From assembly GCA_963920765.1 (NCBI GenBank), contig OY987244.1:5644501-5708500 (forward strand): DNA of 64,000 bases, given 5' to 3'. The position numbers and the translations under genes were made by a program. Of this stretch, positions 1 to 13,104 are shown piece by piece. The notes beneath the pieces are model-generated. The model ran no database searches. It was not told where the DNA came from and saw only the letters and a program-made list of their open reading frames with translations. The stretch's first letter is position 1. Each line of letters begins with the position of its first letter. This DNA comes from Ulota crispa (lineage: Eukaryota > Streptophyta > Bryopsida > Orthotrichales > Orthotrichaceae).

Positions 1-307
1 CCTCCAATATGAGAATCCTAACAAATGCCATTAGATTACTGTAGACCGGACCAATAAACCTGCAGTATTTATAACTAAACTCTTCCCAGGTATCCTGGGG
101 AATATCCCTCCTCTGCTGGGGAGTAAGGAAGCCGGGTTAACAATGTTATGAAACAAGTGATCGAACACTGTAAACAAAAGTCACTGTGTTTGCCAGTAAT
201 GAAGTTTTCGAGGACGACCGGAGATACTCGTACAGAGTGTTCAACAAATAATGATATCTACCAGCTTAGGCTAGCCCAGGCCTTGCTATTGGCTACGGAG
301 GTACGGA
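1..307. other. Upstream region, no gene seen
   Basis: I see no supportable exon here. Short open frames exist on the + strand but show no recognisable family and run into the repeats that follow. It is probably distal promoter DNA of the downstream RDR gene. Confidence 0.4.
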
Positions 308-384
308 GTCTGGTCCGGGGCCAGGTCCGGTGTCTAGTTCGGTGTCTGGTCTGGTGTCAGGTCCGGTGTCAGGTCCGGTGTCTG
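308..384. repeat. 12-bp minisatellite, about 6-7 units
   Basis: Imperfect direct repeats of a 12-bp unit close to GGTCCGGTGTCA (variants GGTCTGGTGTCA and AGTTCGGTGTCT). The period is a multiple of three, so both strands stay open through it. The open frame is a consequence of the repeat and not evidence of a gene. Confidence 0.8.
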
Positions 385-510
385 GAAGAGATGGCGGGGG
401 CGGGGGCGGGGGGAAAAGAGACCCTGCCACCCGTCCTTTGCGCTTCAAACGTGCGCGATTCTTCAGCAATTCAATGCTCCGTCACCAACATCCATGTCGG
501 AATCAATATT

Positions 511-1350
511 GCTGCTGCTGCTGCTGCTTCGGACCAGGTCGTCGTCCACTCCTCGCTCCTTCTCTTTCTCATTCTCTCGGTCTCCGAATCTCTCGCTTTC
601 TCTCGATGTCTTTATATCGTGAAATGGTTGTCGCTACTCCTGCGGCTATGGAGCTCATCCTGCCCTGTTTCTTCGCCTTCTTTTGGCGGTAATTTGTGAC
701 AAGGTCGCCTCTTAATTGTGAGGTCGTTATATACAACGATAGAGCGGACGCAGATCTGTACAGGCATTAAACAACGGAGAAAATTACTACAGTACTCGGT
801 GTTGCTGCTGTTGCTTCTGATGACCAGGTCGTCCACTCCTCGTTCATTCTCTCAGTCTCCGAATCTCTCGGTGTCTTTATGTCGTGAAGTGGTTGTTGCT
901 ACTCCCGTGGCTATGGAGCTCACTCTGCCCTGTTTCTTCGCCTTCTTTTGGCGGTAAATTTGTGACAAGTTCGCCTCTACACTGTGAGTGTGAGGTCATT
1001 ACACACGACGACAGAGCGGACGCAGATTTGTACAGTCATTAAACAACCAAGAAAAGTACTAAGCTTACTCGCTGCTGCTGCTGCTGATGACCAGGTGATC
1101 TTCTCCTCGCTCCTTCTCTCTCTCATTCTCTCGGTCTCCGAATCTCTCGCTTTCTCTCGATGTCTTTATGTCGTGAAGTGGTTGTCGCTACTCCCGTGGC
1201 TATGGAGCTCACCCTGCCTGGTTCCTTCGCCTTCTTTTGGCGGTAATTTGCGACAAGTTAAGCCTTTACACTGTGAGTGTGAGGTCGTTACACACGACGA
1301 CAGAGCGGACGCAGATTTGTATAGTCATTAAACGAGCGCGAAATTTACTA
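511..1350. repeat. Three tandem copies of a 270-290 bp unit
   Basis: Three diverged direct copies begin near 511, 801 and 1073. Each starts with a GCT-rich run, then a TC-rich tract, a block ending in TTCTTTTGGCGGTAA, a GAGCGGACGCAGAT block, and a closing CATTAAAC...TACTA block near 768, 1037 and 1326. The third copy ends near 1350. The array lies about 1.3 kb upstream of the RDR start codon and may be promoter or leader DNA. Short open frames inside it repeat with the unit and are not considered genes. Confidence 0.8.
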
Positions 1351-2612
1351 TTCTGGCTCCTGTTTGGTTCATTCTTCTGGTTGTGCAAGCAGCGATGAGC
1401 ACAGCGTGAGTCGTCTCCGGAGGTGAGATTAACAGTCTACTCTTTTAACAGTGCCATTCTACATTGTGTTTAGTTCCGTTAACAATGTGTTATTGCAATG
1501 TGGCTGATTTGTGGCTTGGTCTGCTGACTTAGGATGGCCGCCTGCGAAAAAGTGGAGCGGAGGTTGGAACTAGAGGTAGATTTCTGTTCCTTTTCCTTAT
1601 GACTTCGATTGCTGTGGTGTTTGAGAATTTAAGAGAGCGAAAGGTTCGGTAGGTTCATTAGCGCGTGGATTGTTTAGTTTGTTCGTATCTAGGGTGGATT
1701 ATGCCGCTGTGAGGCGCTGCTTCGGGGTTACCAAAGCAACTTGCCGAGACACTGCCGAGGTGATCTGTAGTGTTGCGCTCTGTCAACATACCGTAGTGCT
1801 TTGTTGGGAGTGATAACTGACTGTTTTTTATTTTTTAAAATATTGAGTGTTTTGGAATTGTTTTTTGGTTATAGAATTAGATTTCATATGAAAACTAGTT
1901 GAAATTTAATACAATTTTACAGTTGTTGAAAGTGAATCTTGGTTATTAGACGGCCTGTTGCGAACACCGACAAGGTGCTATGGTAGTGAGATGAATCACA
2001 CCTGTCTGGGGACGATTGTTGCTCAATTGACATCAACCCCTGACGTATGCAGCTCAGGTGTATTCTCACCATAGAACATACGTAAGGTGTCTCCTGAGAA
2101 GCACGGTACCCTTGGCTGTCATTGTGTAGTGCCCTGTAAAGAGCATGAACCTTTTTTTGAAGAAATATCACGTTCTAGGTTGCCATTTAACCTTTATAGA
2201 ATCGACAGTTCAGGTTTTTAAAATGTCCGAATTCGTTGATCATGTTTTGACAAACATGAATCAGATAAGGTCAAATTTATAACCAGAAGCTTGAAGATTA
2301 TTGCATGTATTTGTAAAACAAAAATAGAACTGGATCCAGTTAGGTGTGCTATACCAGAAGCTTCAATTTGGGCTTTTGGTCCTGTAGGAGTTAAAAAGTA
2401 ATGAATTTGATGAAGCTTCTGTTGGACTTTGTGCTGCAGAAAACGATTCCTTTGCAAATGCCCTCCCTTCGTGATCCCAAAGGGGGTCACTACTGACTTT
2501 GGGTCAATTAATTCCACAAAAATTCCCAGCAGCACATGAAGAGGGATAGCTCTTCCAGAATAACTCAAAGGCTAATGCATTCTAAGGTACATGGCACATG
2601 TACTAAAACTAC
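1351..2612 (+). promoter_or_regulatory. Probable promoter / 5' leader of the RDR gene
   Basis: This region has a higher GC content near 1360-1800 than the intergenic DNA. It holds possible leader splice donors, such as GGAG|GTGAGA near 1420. A short open frame starts at the ATG at 1534 and reads into a donor-like GAG|GTAGAT at 1575. The frame of the main start codon (2613) has an in-frame stop at 2604-2606 with no AG acceptor in between, so the 1534 frame cannot be spliced onto the main protein directly at that point. I infer a spliced 5' UTR with a possible uORF. The transcription start cannot be placed from sequence. Confidence 0.35.
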
Positions 2613-5600
2613 ATGGATCTCCCTCCTGCAGTGGAGAAGTTGATCCTGCAAGTGCAACGGCGGCACTCGCAGGTTATTGACAAGTTGACACGGTGGTGGT
2701 TGCACAAGGCCGGGGAGGAGAAGGCGCTACAGATTCTGACAGAGGTCGAGCTTGTGAAAATCGAGAGCATTCGAAACCTAACTGGCTTTGTCGTTAACAA
2801 GGCGAAGGTTTCCTTGGGCTACGTTTCTCCACAATTAGCGCCTTGTGAAATGAAGGCGAGTCCCTCTGGGAGTGCAGCTTGGGCTCCCTGGTCTCAGACA
2901 AAAAAAGAGCCACCCAAAACCGCGCCTGCTATCAGTGATGGTTTATCAGATTCTACGCTGCTGGAATTAGACATTGAGAATAGGATTCAGAACAAGCCAG
3001 GGGATTGTGGAAGCTATAGAGAGAGGCCAAATTCGGCAGTGCAACCTCCACCTGTATCAAGCCAAGGCAGCAATGAGAGCACGGGGTGTGGGGAAGTTGT
3101 TGCTGCCGTACCATGCCATTCCGAACTGTCTAGACATCTAGAGCGCACACCGAAGCCTGAGCCGTACACACGTTTGGGTATGCCACCATCATCATCACAT
3201 ATTGTTGAAGACAGTAGCTCTCAGAAGAAGCGATCCGTTGTTGCTGATAACGGAAGCTCCAGTGGTAGAAACATGAAGGCTAAGCAGGGCGATGATGGGC
3301 AGCCGAAGCTGTTTGATTTTTTCAATCATTCCAGAAGCTCTTCACCTGCTCTTAGTACTTGCGCCTCACGTCCGATTTTGAGCGGTTCTGTGTTTGCAGA
3401 TGCCCGCAAACTTGACTTTGGTCCGGAGCCAATCCATCCACCCTCCGATCTCACTGAGGTTTTGCATCCAAAGTCCGAGGGGGATGGAGGATATCAGAAG
3501 GAATGTGCATTTCGGTTCAAGGGGTGTGCACTTCAGGGGTCAGAGTTTCCAACATTAGACCCAGGGACTATCCGTGCTTTTGGGGAGCTGTCGTTCATCA
3601 AACGCTTCCTCATCCTTGATCACTGTAAAGAGTAAGAGTTCAACCCCTTCAAGCCAAAGCTAACAACATGTAGCCCACTTTGGAGGCTAACAGTTGATAA
3701 TAGTAGATAACAGTAACTTTTCTAACATATTTCTACCGTTCACAAATGTAGGAAATGATTTCTTCTTTCTATTAGTACATATGTTTACCTTTGAAACTTC
3801 ATATATGGTTCGTTTTAACTCCCTCTAGTTTTGAAATCGGTCATCTTTAGTGATTTAGGCATTGAAGTTAGATCCCAGTTTATAAGAGAACAGAGTTCAC
3901 AAATAGTTGGTTTGCATCTTGCATCCTTGTCACTTTTGAAACAGTGATGTATTTGTAGTTGTTCTCTTTAATGTGGTCGAATTAGTGCACGTGTTGTAAT
4001 GAATATTGGTGTGATTATTGGTTGCATTATAAAGGCCAGGAGGATATCCACCAGTGGAAGAGCTGAAGTCCTATAAAAACATGGAGGTGGAGGAGACGGA
4101 TAATCGGCTTTTTCACCGAGCTAATCGTGCTTCTCACATTGCCATGGTGCGCATGTCTGGCCTTATCTGGTGCATTGCAACTTTCTCATTTTTTCTTTCC
4201 TATTAGTCTCACCAGCTAGTTTCTTGCAGAGAGATTGGTCTAAGTTGAACGGAGGACAGTTGGTGTTCACTTGCAATGTGAAGCACTCCGGCAAATGCGA
4301 ATTTTCGGTAGGTTTCCTCTCAACCTGTGAAAGCTGTTCACCGTTTCCTATCATGGCTCTTAGTGTTTGAACATTTTTCCCGTAATTTTAGATATACTTG
4401 CTAAGGTACGCTCGTGCTGATGTGACGCACATTGTAATGCTTCTTGACCGTTTTATTACTTGCTTTGCAGATTAATGTAAGTGTTTCAATTGAACGCTTA
4501 GACTGAGATTTCTTGGTTTTAAAAGACTGATTTGATGAATCATATTGTGAAAATTGTAACCCAGATGGGACCAAATTTATTTCACTAGAATCAGTGAAGA
4601 ATATTGCACATGTCGGTAAAAAATTAATTAATAATGAAAGATATAAACTTCCATATGACCCACTCAATAGTGCTAAAATGAAACACGAGGTCCAATGTGG
4701 GCCTCTTAGTTCTGCAGGAATTAAGTCCATTGCATGACAGGAGAAAAAGTCGGCGGTATTTACAGGGGCCGCAGTTTGAAAATGGGGGCACACCATTGCA
4801 GCGAGCATTTGGTCAGGAGAATATCCTCAGGGTTAACTTTGAAGACGCCGCATATGATCACCACATGATTTTAGATCGATACAGATGCCTTGGCCTCCAT
4901 GGCATCCGTTGTGGTTTAAAGAAATTTGTTTTTTACGGTACGTTATCTAGGCCTATGTATCATTCTGAGCCAGGCTTTGTATTGCTAGAAACTTATCACT
5001 ACGTTCAAATTATATGACAGTGAACCGATTCACGGCATTTCAGCTTTGGTATTCATTATTAGAATGGTATTTTTTGATGTGCGTCTTGTCTCCAATGTTT
5101 GAGAGGATTCGAGTTCATTATGATATGTACTATTAGGATAGTGCATGAATAAGTTACTAGTTGATTACGCTTGAAGTAGTAGGGTCCTAATCACGTGTCT
5201 AGATTTTCCTGGCACCATATGTATTGCGGTTTTGATTTATTTCACATTGTGATAGAATTTAGAAGCTTCTCGTTTCTTACACGTCACGTATTTATATGAT
5301 ACTGGCAAAGTAGATGAGCGAGTTCTCATTCTATGGGAAAGGGACTTCATCCAAATGGGGTTCCTTTCCTTAAAAAGGTTACTTTCTGTACATTGTTGAG
5401 ATTCTGCTGTCATGTTGGCTGTATTTCTCTGCTCTGAGCATTTCAGCGTGAGCACATTGAACGTGATGGCGTACTGCATTGATTAGTGCAATATGCTCAA
5501 TGTATAAGTATATATTATTGCAATTTTACAGTCCTCAAGGGTTTAATGCATGTGTTGTTTCACTCTCGTGTGCAGCATATAAGGATGCTGATGCTAAGAA

Positions 5601-8600
5601 AAAGCAAGGGGTTTCCAAGAAATCAACGTATGGTTGCCGGAGTGTGTTTCTTGCCATCGATTCCTGTGCATCTGCAGATACGGAAGATATATTCAAAAGG
5701 TTCAGAAGTATTGCTGATGCGCGTAGCTACATCATGCATCCCACGGTGCCGTCTTTTGCCAAGGCAATTTCAAGGTACTTCAACATTTTTTGGGAATCTC
5801 TGAGTGATCGTTGACATACAGTTGCTGTTTTCGCTAGGACAATGCTTGGATCACTTTTATATGGATTAGATAAAGCTTTCAGTCAAACTGCCCTCTCATC
5901 TGATCCAAAATCGAGGACATACTAAAATCAAGATAGCTTATACATCTTATTTGTGTTTTTGCAATGAAAAAAATAGACTCAGTCCCTTTTTAATTGCACG
6001 CTCTGTCATGGCACATCGCCTGTGTAACCCGAGAATTATCTCTTACCGTGTACAATTTGGATGTGGGTAGCTTCCACATGTGAGATGTGAACAGAGCAAC
6101 ATTACGTTTTAAGAAACCAAGCTTATGGTTTCAGCTTTGTCCTTTTTTGGCTTTGTGTCAGAATAATTTACAAGAAGAGATGTCTCCCGGTAACAATTAA
6201 CTTTTAATTTTGCTATGATGCGGAAGGTCTATCGTCAACTAATATGCACATCTTTAGGCTGCAGCTTGCGTTGTCACAAACAACTCAGATCCCACTGGAC
6301 TTTCAGAAGGTTCATGTGGACTTAATTGATGACATTCCTTGCCGGGTACTTTTCCTCTCTTTTGCTGGAAGTATTTTTAGTTTAGTAAGAGAGGACTTTA
6401 TTATATTGCAGTTTGTTCTTTTGTATCTAACACAAGTGTCCGAGTGCCTTATAACTAATTTTTCTACTTGAATGTAATGTCAGGATGAACATGGGAATGT
6501 AGTGAAGGATGCAAATAACAAGCTTATGATACACACTGATGGTTGTGGGTTCATCTCAAAGAACCTGGCTACACTTATCCAGGACGTGGTCATTAAGGGT
6601 ATCAAGCGGCCAGAGAAGGTTGATCAAAAGAATAAGCAGGTACTACAAATTTTAGAGTCAATCTAATGGTAGAGTTTGTGGGTTAACCTTGTTACTCATG
6701 GATTTGTTTTTCTCCTTTAAAAGTCGTTTTTCACCTCTTCATTCTCTTTCTTTTATCAAACTTTCATTCTCGAGTTCATAGACTGTACCAAAATGATCTT
6801 TTTGATTGATTATTAAAGTAGGAAGTCAATGTTGATGTTTGTATTTAGTATTTGTTTCTCTTGATTTGAATGCAAAGACGAATCTGAGGCTAAATTTCTT
6901 TGAGTAACATACATAGAAACATGCAATTGACACACTTCGAATGAAGAACCCTCATGATTGAAAAATCTCCTTCATTTACGGGTTATCAAACTTTGTTGTT
7001 TGAAAGATTCATTTTTCAAATGTTCACTTGATTTTGTTCTTTTCTGTGATTGTGGAAACTGGATGGCTCTGGTAGATGGATTTGTTTTTGGGTAGATGTC
7101 CTAGTTCTATGAATGGACTGAAATTGTCATTACGTGGCTCAGAATTTGAGTTTTGCGACTTGAGGAATTCCCACGGGGCCTTCTAGGTGTTTTCGGGGTT
7201 AAAAATTCAGTTCATGATTTTCCTATCCAATGCAGGAGTATCCTTTGATGATGCAAGTTCGCGGGTTCTACCAAGGCATGCTCTGGAAAGGTGTGCATAT
7301 TGTTAACCTCAAGGTATGTTGTGGCAGCTCCAATTTGACATGTATTTGTTAGCAATGAAACTTGTGCAATGGAGAGTCAAAATAATTTTTGGACTAAAAC
7401 TAGAGTTTCATTTGGAAAGTGATCGTTAAATTTTCACACCATCACTGGTTATGACGAGATCATAGGGATCTTTACGACGTAGAATTTTTCTGTCCGCTAT
7501 TTTCTGACAGTAGAACACTAGGAACTGAAACCTGTGTACTCCACTTACGGCGTTCCACTGAATGAGTAATGACATGATTTATTATATTCAGCTCCCGGAC
7601 AACACAATCCAAGTGCGACCCTCGATGTTGAAAGTGGAGCGAGACAAGAGGCTCCCCTCGGCCACTTTTAACTCTTTGGAGCTTTGCAACACTAGGTATA
7701 ATACTGTACCGTATTCTCAATAGATATGCTTGGTTGTGTGATTATTGTTCCAAGGAACTTACAACTAGAAACAAACTAAGCATACTCTGTAGCATTAGAA
7801 TTATTTTCTTGAGGGAGTTGTTTGCATTTAGAGAATAAGTTCAACGCATTTTAATATGTATTATTTGGATATGAAAAAAACTGTCAATACTTTAAAGTTG
7901 TGCAACAAATACCACCTGACAGTTCCGCTGTTTAGATGGTGTACATTTTGAGCCAAAACTTAGTGTGAATTGCTTCAGTTTAGAGTTGCTTTCTGGTGTT
8001 GCTGTCTTACTATCAAGTATAGAGGAACTATAGATTTCTGAAAATTGTGAAAACAATAAAGCAAGCGTGTATTTCAATTGTGATAATGCAGCCGAAGGCC
8101 CTCAGATGCAAGATTGTTCCAACACTTGATTCTCCTTCTCAAAATTGGCGGTGTGGAAGGCGAAGTCTTGCTGAAATATGTGGAAGCAGCTGTAGAGAAG
8201 CTCAAGCTGTACTTCACAACTCCTGATGAAGCATTACGTGGTAAATGTCCAAATATTGACAGCTTTGTCGTTTGGGCAGCATCTCGAAGTATACCGTTAT
8301 CATGTTTGTCATTGCATTAGCCAAACTTAAATTGTAGAAGAGTTTTACGTTTTGCAATACATTAATTGATATGGTTAGAAGCATTTAGTTCATGAATGGC
8401 TCTGGCTAGTTTCAGAAAATAAAGTATCATATATGACCTAACTACAGTTGAACATATATACGTAGTTTGCTACATAAAAAAAGGGACATGTTCTAACAGT
8501 GCTATACACCTGTTTATATCATGAAGTTGTCGTCAAGAATATGGACACTTACAGGCATGGAGAGCTAGCGTGTGAGATGTTGATGGCCGGGCTGAAACCA

Positions 8601-11600
8601 GGAAAAGAGCCCTTTTTACAAAAGATTCTCCTTGAGATTGTTAAGAGTAAGCTTCAAAGTTACCATTTGGGGAAAGTGCCTGTGCCGAACACAGCATACC
8701 TAATGGGTTGTGCTGATCCTACTGGCTTACTAGAGAGAAACCAGGTGGCCATCCTCTTGTAAGCTCCATTCCATTTTTCGAAGTTTCACAGCTGATTGCA
8801 TTTACTATTTTTCGTTTGTAAACTAAGATCTATGCAATTGATTTTTGAACACCGTTTGTGTTGTGACAGTGGCAATGGTATGAGGATTTGCCNNNNNNNN
8901 NNNNNNNNNNNNNNNNNNNNNNNNNNNNNNNNNNNNNNNNNNNNNNNNNNNNNNNNNNNNNNNNNNNNNNNNNNNNNNNNNNNNNNNNNNNNNNNNNNNN
9001 NNNNNNNNNNNNNNNNNNNNNNNNNNNNNNNNNNNNNNNNNNNNNNNNNNNNNNNNNNNNNNNNNNNNNNNNNNNNNNNNNNNNNNNNNNNNACAAAAAT
9101 ATTATATTTCTCTTTAGAACAGGTTTAAAGACACTTTCACCAAAGGCCCCTGTGCTTTGCCCAAAAATTATGAAGTGATTTTTTTGCAAATACAAAATGA
9201 AATGATAAAGAATGTACTTTGTTGCAGAATTTTTGGAATCTTGAAAGATAAGTTTTGATAAGCCTCTATGTTCTTATGTTCTTAAAATGGTGCCTGCAAC
9301 ATACTTTGATCAACACCCTAAAATATACGAATCAACTTTCAGTTCCTTGGTACGTCGCCCAATTATTTTTCATATTCTCCATCCTTGTTTAGAAACTAAA
9401 GTCATAACACTGACTCCCTTGCACTTACTTTCAACCCATGCATCTTGATTTGCACGATGAACTTCACCATAAATATATCGAAACACCTTTTGATGAAAGG
9501 ACCTTCAAGAAATCCTATGTTATTTTTATTTATTTTTGAAGGGACGTTTTGAAGAATGGAGATAGGTTTTGGAAACTTTGACAATAGAACACTAGAGCAC
9601 ATATTGGAATATGTTCGTCACTTGCTGCCATTCGAACATATTGGAGCAGCACCTGAAATCTTTTCTTAATATATCATTCTTCTTGACGTATGTGCTGGCT
9701 GCGTTTTGTTCTGTTTATATTATTTTGAATTGATTGTGTTTTAATGTAATGTTTCGTTCGTTTTGGTATGTTTAAAGTCCTGGTTTTGTTCTTGTTTTCT
9801 GAGAACCTTGGTTTGAGCATAACAATTCTGACACACACCAGTTTGTCTTTTTCAATGCAGTAAAATCAAGGGCACATCAGCAAATACGTGGCTTGCTCTC
9901 ACCGATTGCACCATGAGTAAGAATGTGCTTGAGGTTGACAAAGTACGTGCAAAGAGAAGCATTCCAGCTATTGTAAATTTGTTTTACGAGGCTCTAGATG
10001 CAGACAAGTCTGGCAAGGAGGTTAGTACTTTGTTTCAACCCCCCTAGAATTTGTTTTTTTAGCCATATTGTCTTATTTGTTTGCCCTCTGGTTATAAAAA
10101 CTTGATTTCAATTGAAAAGTGTACGGTCTTTTGAACCAGATTAAATGGTCCAAGGACTTGCAGTGCCACGTTTTTCCCCACTTTTTGGAGAAGAATAAGG
10201 ATGACAACCAAAATTGGAATGGCTTCAGTTGTAAAAAGCTTCCAGCCAGAAAGTTCAAAGAGTACAAATCGACTTCCATTCTCGGGCAAGTGTATGATTT
10301 GGTCAAGGGAGAGAATTTGGACACGCAACTTGAGGGTGCGTCTCCATCTGACTTTGTTGCCTTGCATCTTGATTGGGAGGATAAATGTTTGTGCCTTTTG
10401 AAGGTTCTCAATTTCAGTTTCAGTAATGTAGCTTTTGTGAGTGTTGAAAATGATCTCTGATGAACCGCTTTTATGGCCACATGCAGTTAATTCGGATGCA
10501 TTATTTGCGTATGAAGGTTACAACGAGTACTACCAATATTGGCTCACTCAATTCTCTGAATATAAGAGACGGTTTGACAGTGAATTTCAGAAGCCTGAAG
10601 AGCAGAGGTTTAAAGACTGTGCCTCTGAGAACATAGTTGCGCATTACAAGAAGGTACCCTACCCCTTTTAATCCTTTGCTTGTGGTTTTTTCATGTAACT
10701 TATAGCCAGGACCTCATGCTTTAAGCAGTTTTAGTAAATCCATGTATAAGTTGTTTTTCTGTCCAACTTTATTCGTCTCCTTGACCAATATATGCAAATG
10801 TTCTTCCCAAATAGTATTTAGCAGTGGAGTTAAAGTGGAACAGAGTATCTTTTCGTTAGAGTCCATGCAATGAAAAACAAATCTTTAGTAGTGAACAAGG
10901 GTATGCTCCAAACCGTATCAATTTTATTTTAACACTTCTTAGTTGCATTTACTTGTGAACTCCGGTTTCTTCTGTCTTTTTGAGTTTTTTTGTTGAATAT
11001 TCAGCTCTGGACAACAATAAATCATATTGCAGACAGAAACTTATTGTGCTCTTTCGATTTTAAAATGGGGACTGTGATGAATAAGGTTATGCCATTCACT
11101 AGTAGTACAAAAACTTGGCCTCATGCGAATTGTATTTTCCCAATATGATCAATTGAATGATCTTTTTAAAACCATGGATCTTGGGTCTGTAAGGATTGTA
11201 TGAGTTAATTGTTAGTGAAGGAAGGTAGAAAAACCTAAAAATGTGTCAAATTTTTTTAATGAAAAATACATACTTATTGAAGAAATGTTCAACATTTGTT
11301 GCAGGATGTTTGACATTAGGACATTGAAATTAGGGCAAAGATCTAGAATATCTACCGATTACCACTTATGACTTTTGCGTACAACATTCAAATGTCGTTT
11401 TTGGACTTACAAGTAATGCCTATTTTTTTTTGTGTGTAACTGAAAAATTGGAGTTCACTAACAAAGTACCATGGTTGTCATGTTGTTTTTCATAGCCTTT
11501 TAACAATGTACGGGCAATGTACATTTGAGGAGGTGCACCATTTTAGAGCCCTATGGCCTTTCCACTTCAAAATTTCTTAAGCAATTCCATAAAGCTCCAA

Positions 11601-12155
11601 AAAATATGAAACAACTTGAGTTAGATGCCAACTCCGCTTGTCTTCCAAGGAAAGTTTACTGAAAATAAATCAAGAAGTTTCACTTCCCCAAAATTCGGTT
11701 CAGCCCTTAGATGCTCCATTCATGAGCCTCTTACCTTAGGCTGTCTTTTTCTTACTTCCGCTCCGTTTTAAGTGCTAAGTTGCAAAAGAATGTGGGATTT
11801 CAGTTTGTCATGCTTTCTAACAATTCAGTCCTGCAATGTGTTCATTACTTTCTTCACTTTGCTGTTCGTATTGATTTCTTTCTTTCACTTTGCAGTTTGT
11901 ATTTAATATTCTGTGGCTATGTCGTTGCAGCTATTCCTTGGCGAGGGGGGAAAGTCCGAAGATCGACTACGCAAAGAAGCCTCTGCAATCTATGCAGTCG
12001 TGTATACCGATTCAATGAACAAAGATGTGAATCATCAAACTCTCCAGTTTGCTTGGAAAGTGGCCGGTTCCAAGCTTTGCTCTATATATTCTGACAGGAC
12101 AAGAGGAGGATCCATATGCTTGGCTAGAGAAAACCTCAAAATTTTCTTAAGGTAA
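2613..12155 (+). CDS. RDR3: RNA-dependent RNA polymerase, RDR3/4/5 (gamma) type, interrupted by assembly gap
   Basis: Plant RdRPs of this group copy RNA into dsRNA and are presumed to act in RNA silencing. The RDR3 clade is little studied. My exon model, with phases consistent, is 2613-3631, 4035-4146, 4230-4307, 4766-4937, 5576-5774, 6258-6345, 6484-6639, 7236-7313, 7592-7695, 8092-8240, 8527-8758, 8870-gap, 9861-10020, 10140-10335, 10487-10653 and 11931-12155. Family signatures in order are an N-terminal helical block (LPPAVEKLI), HTDGCGFIS (about 573-581), QVRPSMLKV, YLMGCADPTG before the gap, then after it KSTSILGQVYDLVKG and the C-terminal FAWKVAGSKLC. About 1,050 residues are visible. 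The segment with the catalytic DFDGD-type loop is absent and is expected at the 8893-9092 gap. Residues about 80-290 are Ser/Pro-rich and carry a PIP-box. The start is set by an in-frame stop 9 bp upstream. The 8240/8527 junction is the least certain. Confidence 0.9.
3300..3323 (+). other. PIP-box motif coded in RDR N-terminal region
   Basis: Residues 230-237 of the predicted RDR read QPKLFDFF. This fits the PCNA-interacting consensus Q-x-x-[ILM]-x-x-[FY]-[FY] exactly. It sits in a Ser-rich, probably disordered stretch, as functional PIP-boxes often do. Function is inferred from the motif only. Confidence 0.6.
8893..9092. other. Assembly gap, 200 N
   Basis: Exactly 200 N bases interrupt the RDR gene just after the exon starting at 8870, which follows the conserved YLMGCADPTG block. 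The round size suggests a placeholder, so the true length is unknown. I found no catalytic-loop exon in 9093-9860, so the missing 70-90 residues probably fall here. Confidence 0.98.
11460..11738. mobile_element. Truncated MITE copy in last RDR intron
   Basis: The sequence matches 46540-46805 over most of its length and ends in the same outward terminus (GAGCCTCTTACCTTA). The left terminus seen at 46475 is missing, so this is a 5'-truncated copy. It lies in the intron 10654-11930, the longest RDR intron. Confidence 0.75.
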
Positions 12156-13104
12156 CTTAATAGCCATTCTTCGCAGTTTTTTCTTTCCTTGGGGGGGTTG
12201 TATCATCTTAAGAGGCTTTAGGTGACTGCTATCTTTGCTTTTTCTTTATCAGACAGCCTGGGAGAATTTCCCTTTGTAATCATACAAGATACAATTTATT
12301 TCTTTTGAAAGTTCTTTTTTTTAAGAACTTACTACCGCTGTAAGCTTAATTATAGTTTGTAACGACTGTTCTATGAACATCAGATCATGCTCAAACAGAA
12401 CTTGTTCCTTAAGTAATTCACCTTCCTGAAGTAAATCGCATATGTTATGACTAAGTAAAGAGTGTTGATTAGCATTTCCAAGAAAAACTTAATACAAAGA
12501 CTCAAACTTTAAATTGTTTCTTTTTCGGATTTTTTTTAGATTTTTGAAGTTACCGGTAGTAGCTTTCTATTAGTGTCCACAAACATTCCATGCATTTAGA
12601 ATTAATCTAGAGCTGAGTTTTTAATGACCTGAGAGCTTGCCTCAATTTGATTGCCATTGATTTGCGCAGACAAATTCAAGGTTTTTGATTTGAAACATAC
12701 ATTCAAAATTTCCAATTCTGTCTTCTAGTGGTGAATTTCGAGAGTCGTGCATTTTCCTCCATATGAAAAATTGAAGCTTTTTTACTTGAGGTTTAAGCTT
12801 ACATATTGAGAAAGAAGGGGGTTTGGGAAAGGTTGAGTCTAGTTCTGCGTATACTAATAACTCAACCCAACACTGTCTCTAATGTGTAAGCATAAACACT
12901 TACCTAAATTGTATATAAAAAATTGGAGTCCAAACGAAGATTCATCAGAGCAAGCTGAACATGGGAATGGCTTTGGAATAGCTATGGAAAAAGCCAGTTT
13001 TTACCTTATATGTGGTCAAAAATTAATATGTTCGTTGATCGGATAAGTTGTGTGTTTGAGTATGTCTACGTGCTTTGTGCAGTCTCTTTTAAAATATGGT
13101 GGCA
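12156..13104. other. 3' flank of RDR, no gene seen
   Basis: AT-rich DNA following the RDR stop codon, presumably its 3' UTR and then intergenic sequence. I see no exon-like segment and no clear element termini. Confidence 0.5.

Noticed and set aside
1534-1575. Alternative first coding exon (ATG at 1534) of the RDR
   Set aside because: An in-frame stop at 2604-2606, with no acceptor between it and the ATG at 2613, prevents in-frame joining. It could be a uORF in the leader.
2218-2568. 116-codon reverse-strand frame upstream of RDR
   Set aside because: No recognisable family, no splice or promoter support, and its composition resembles non-coding DNA.
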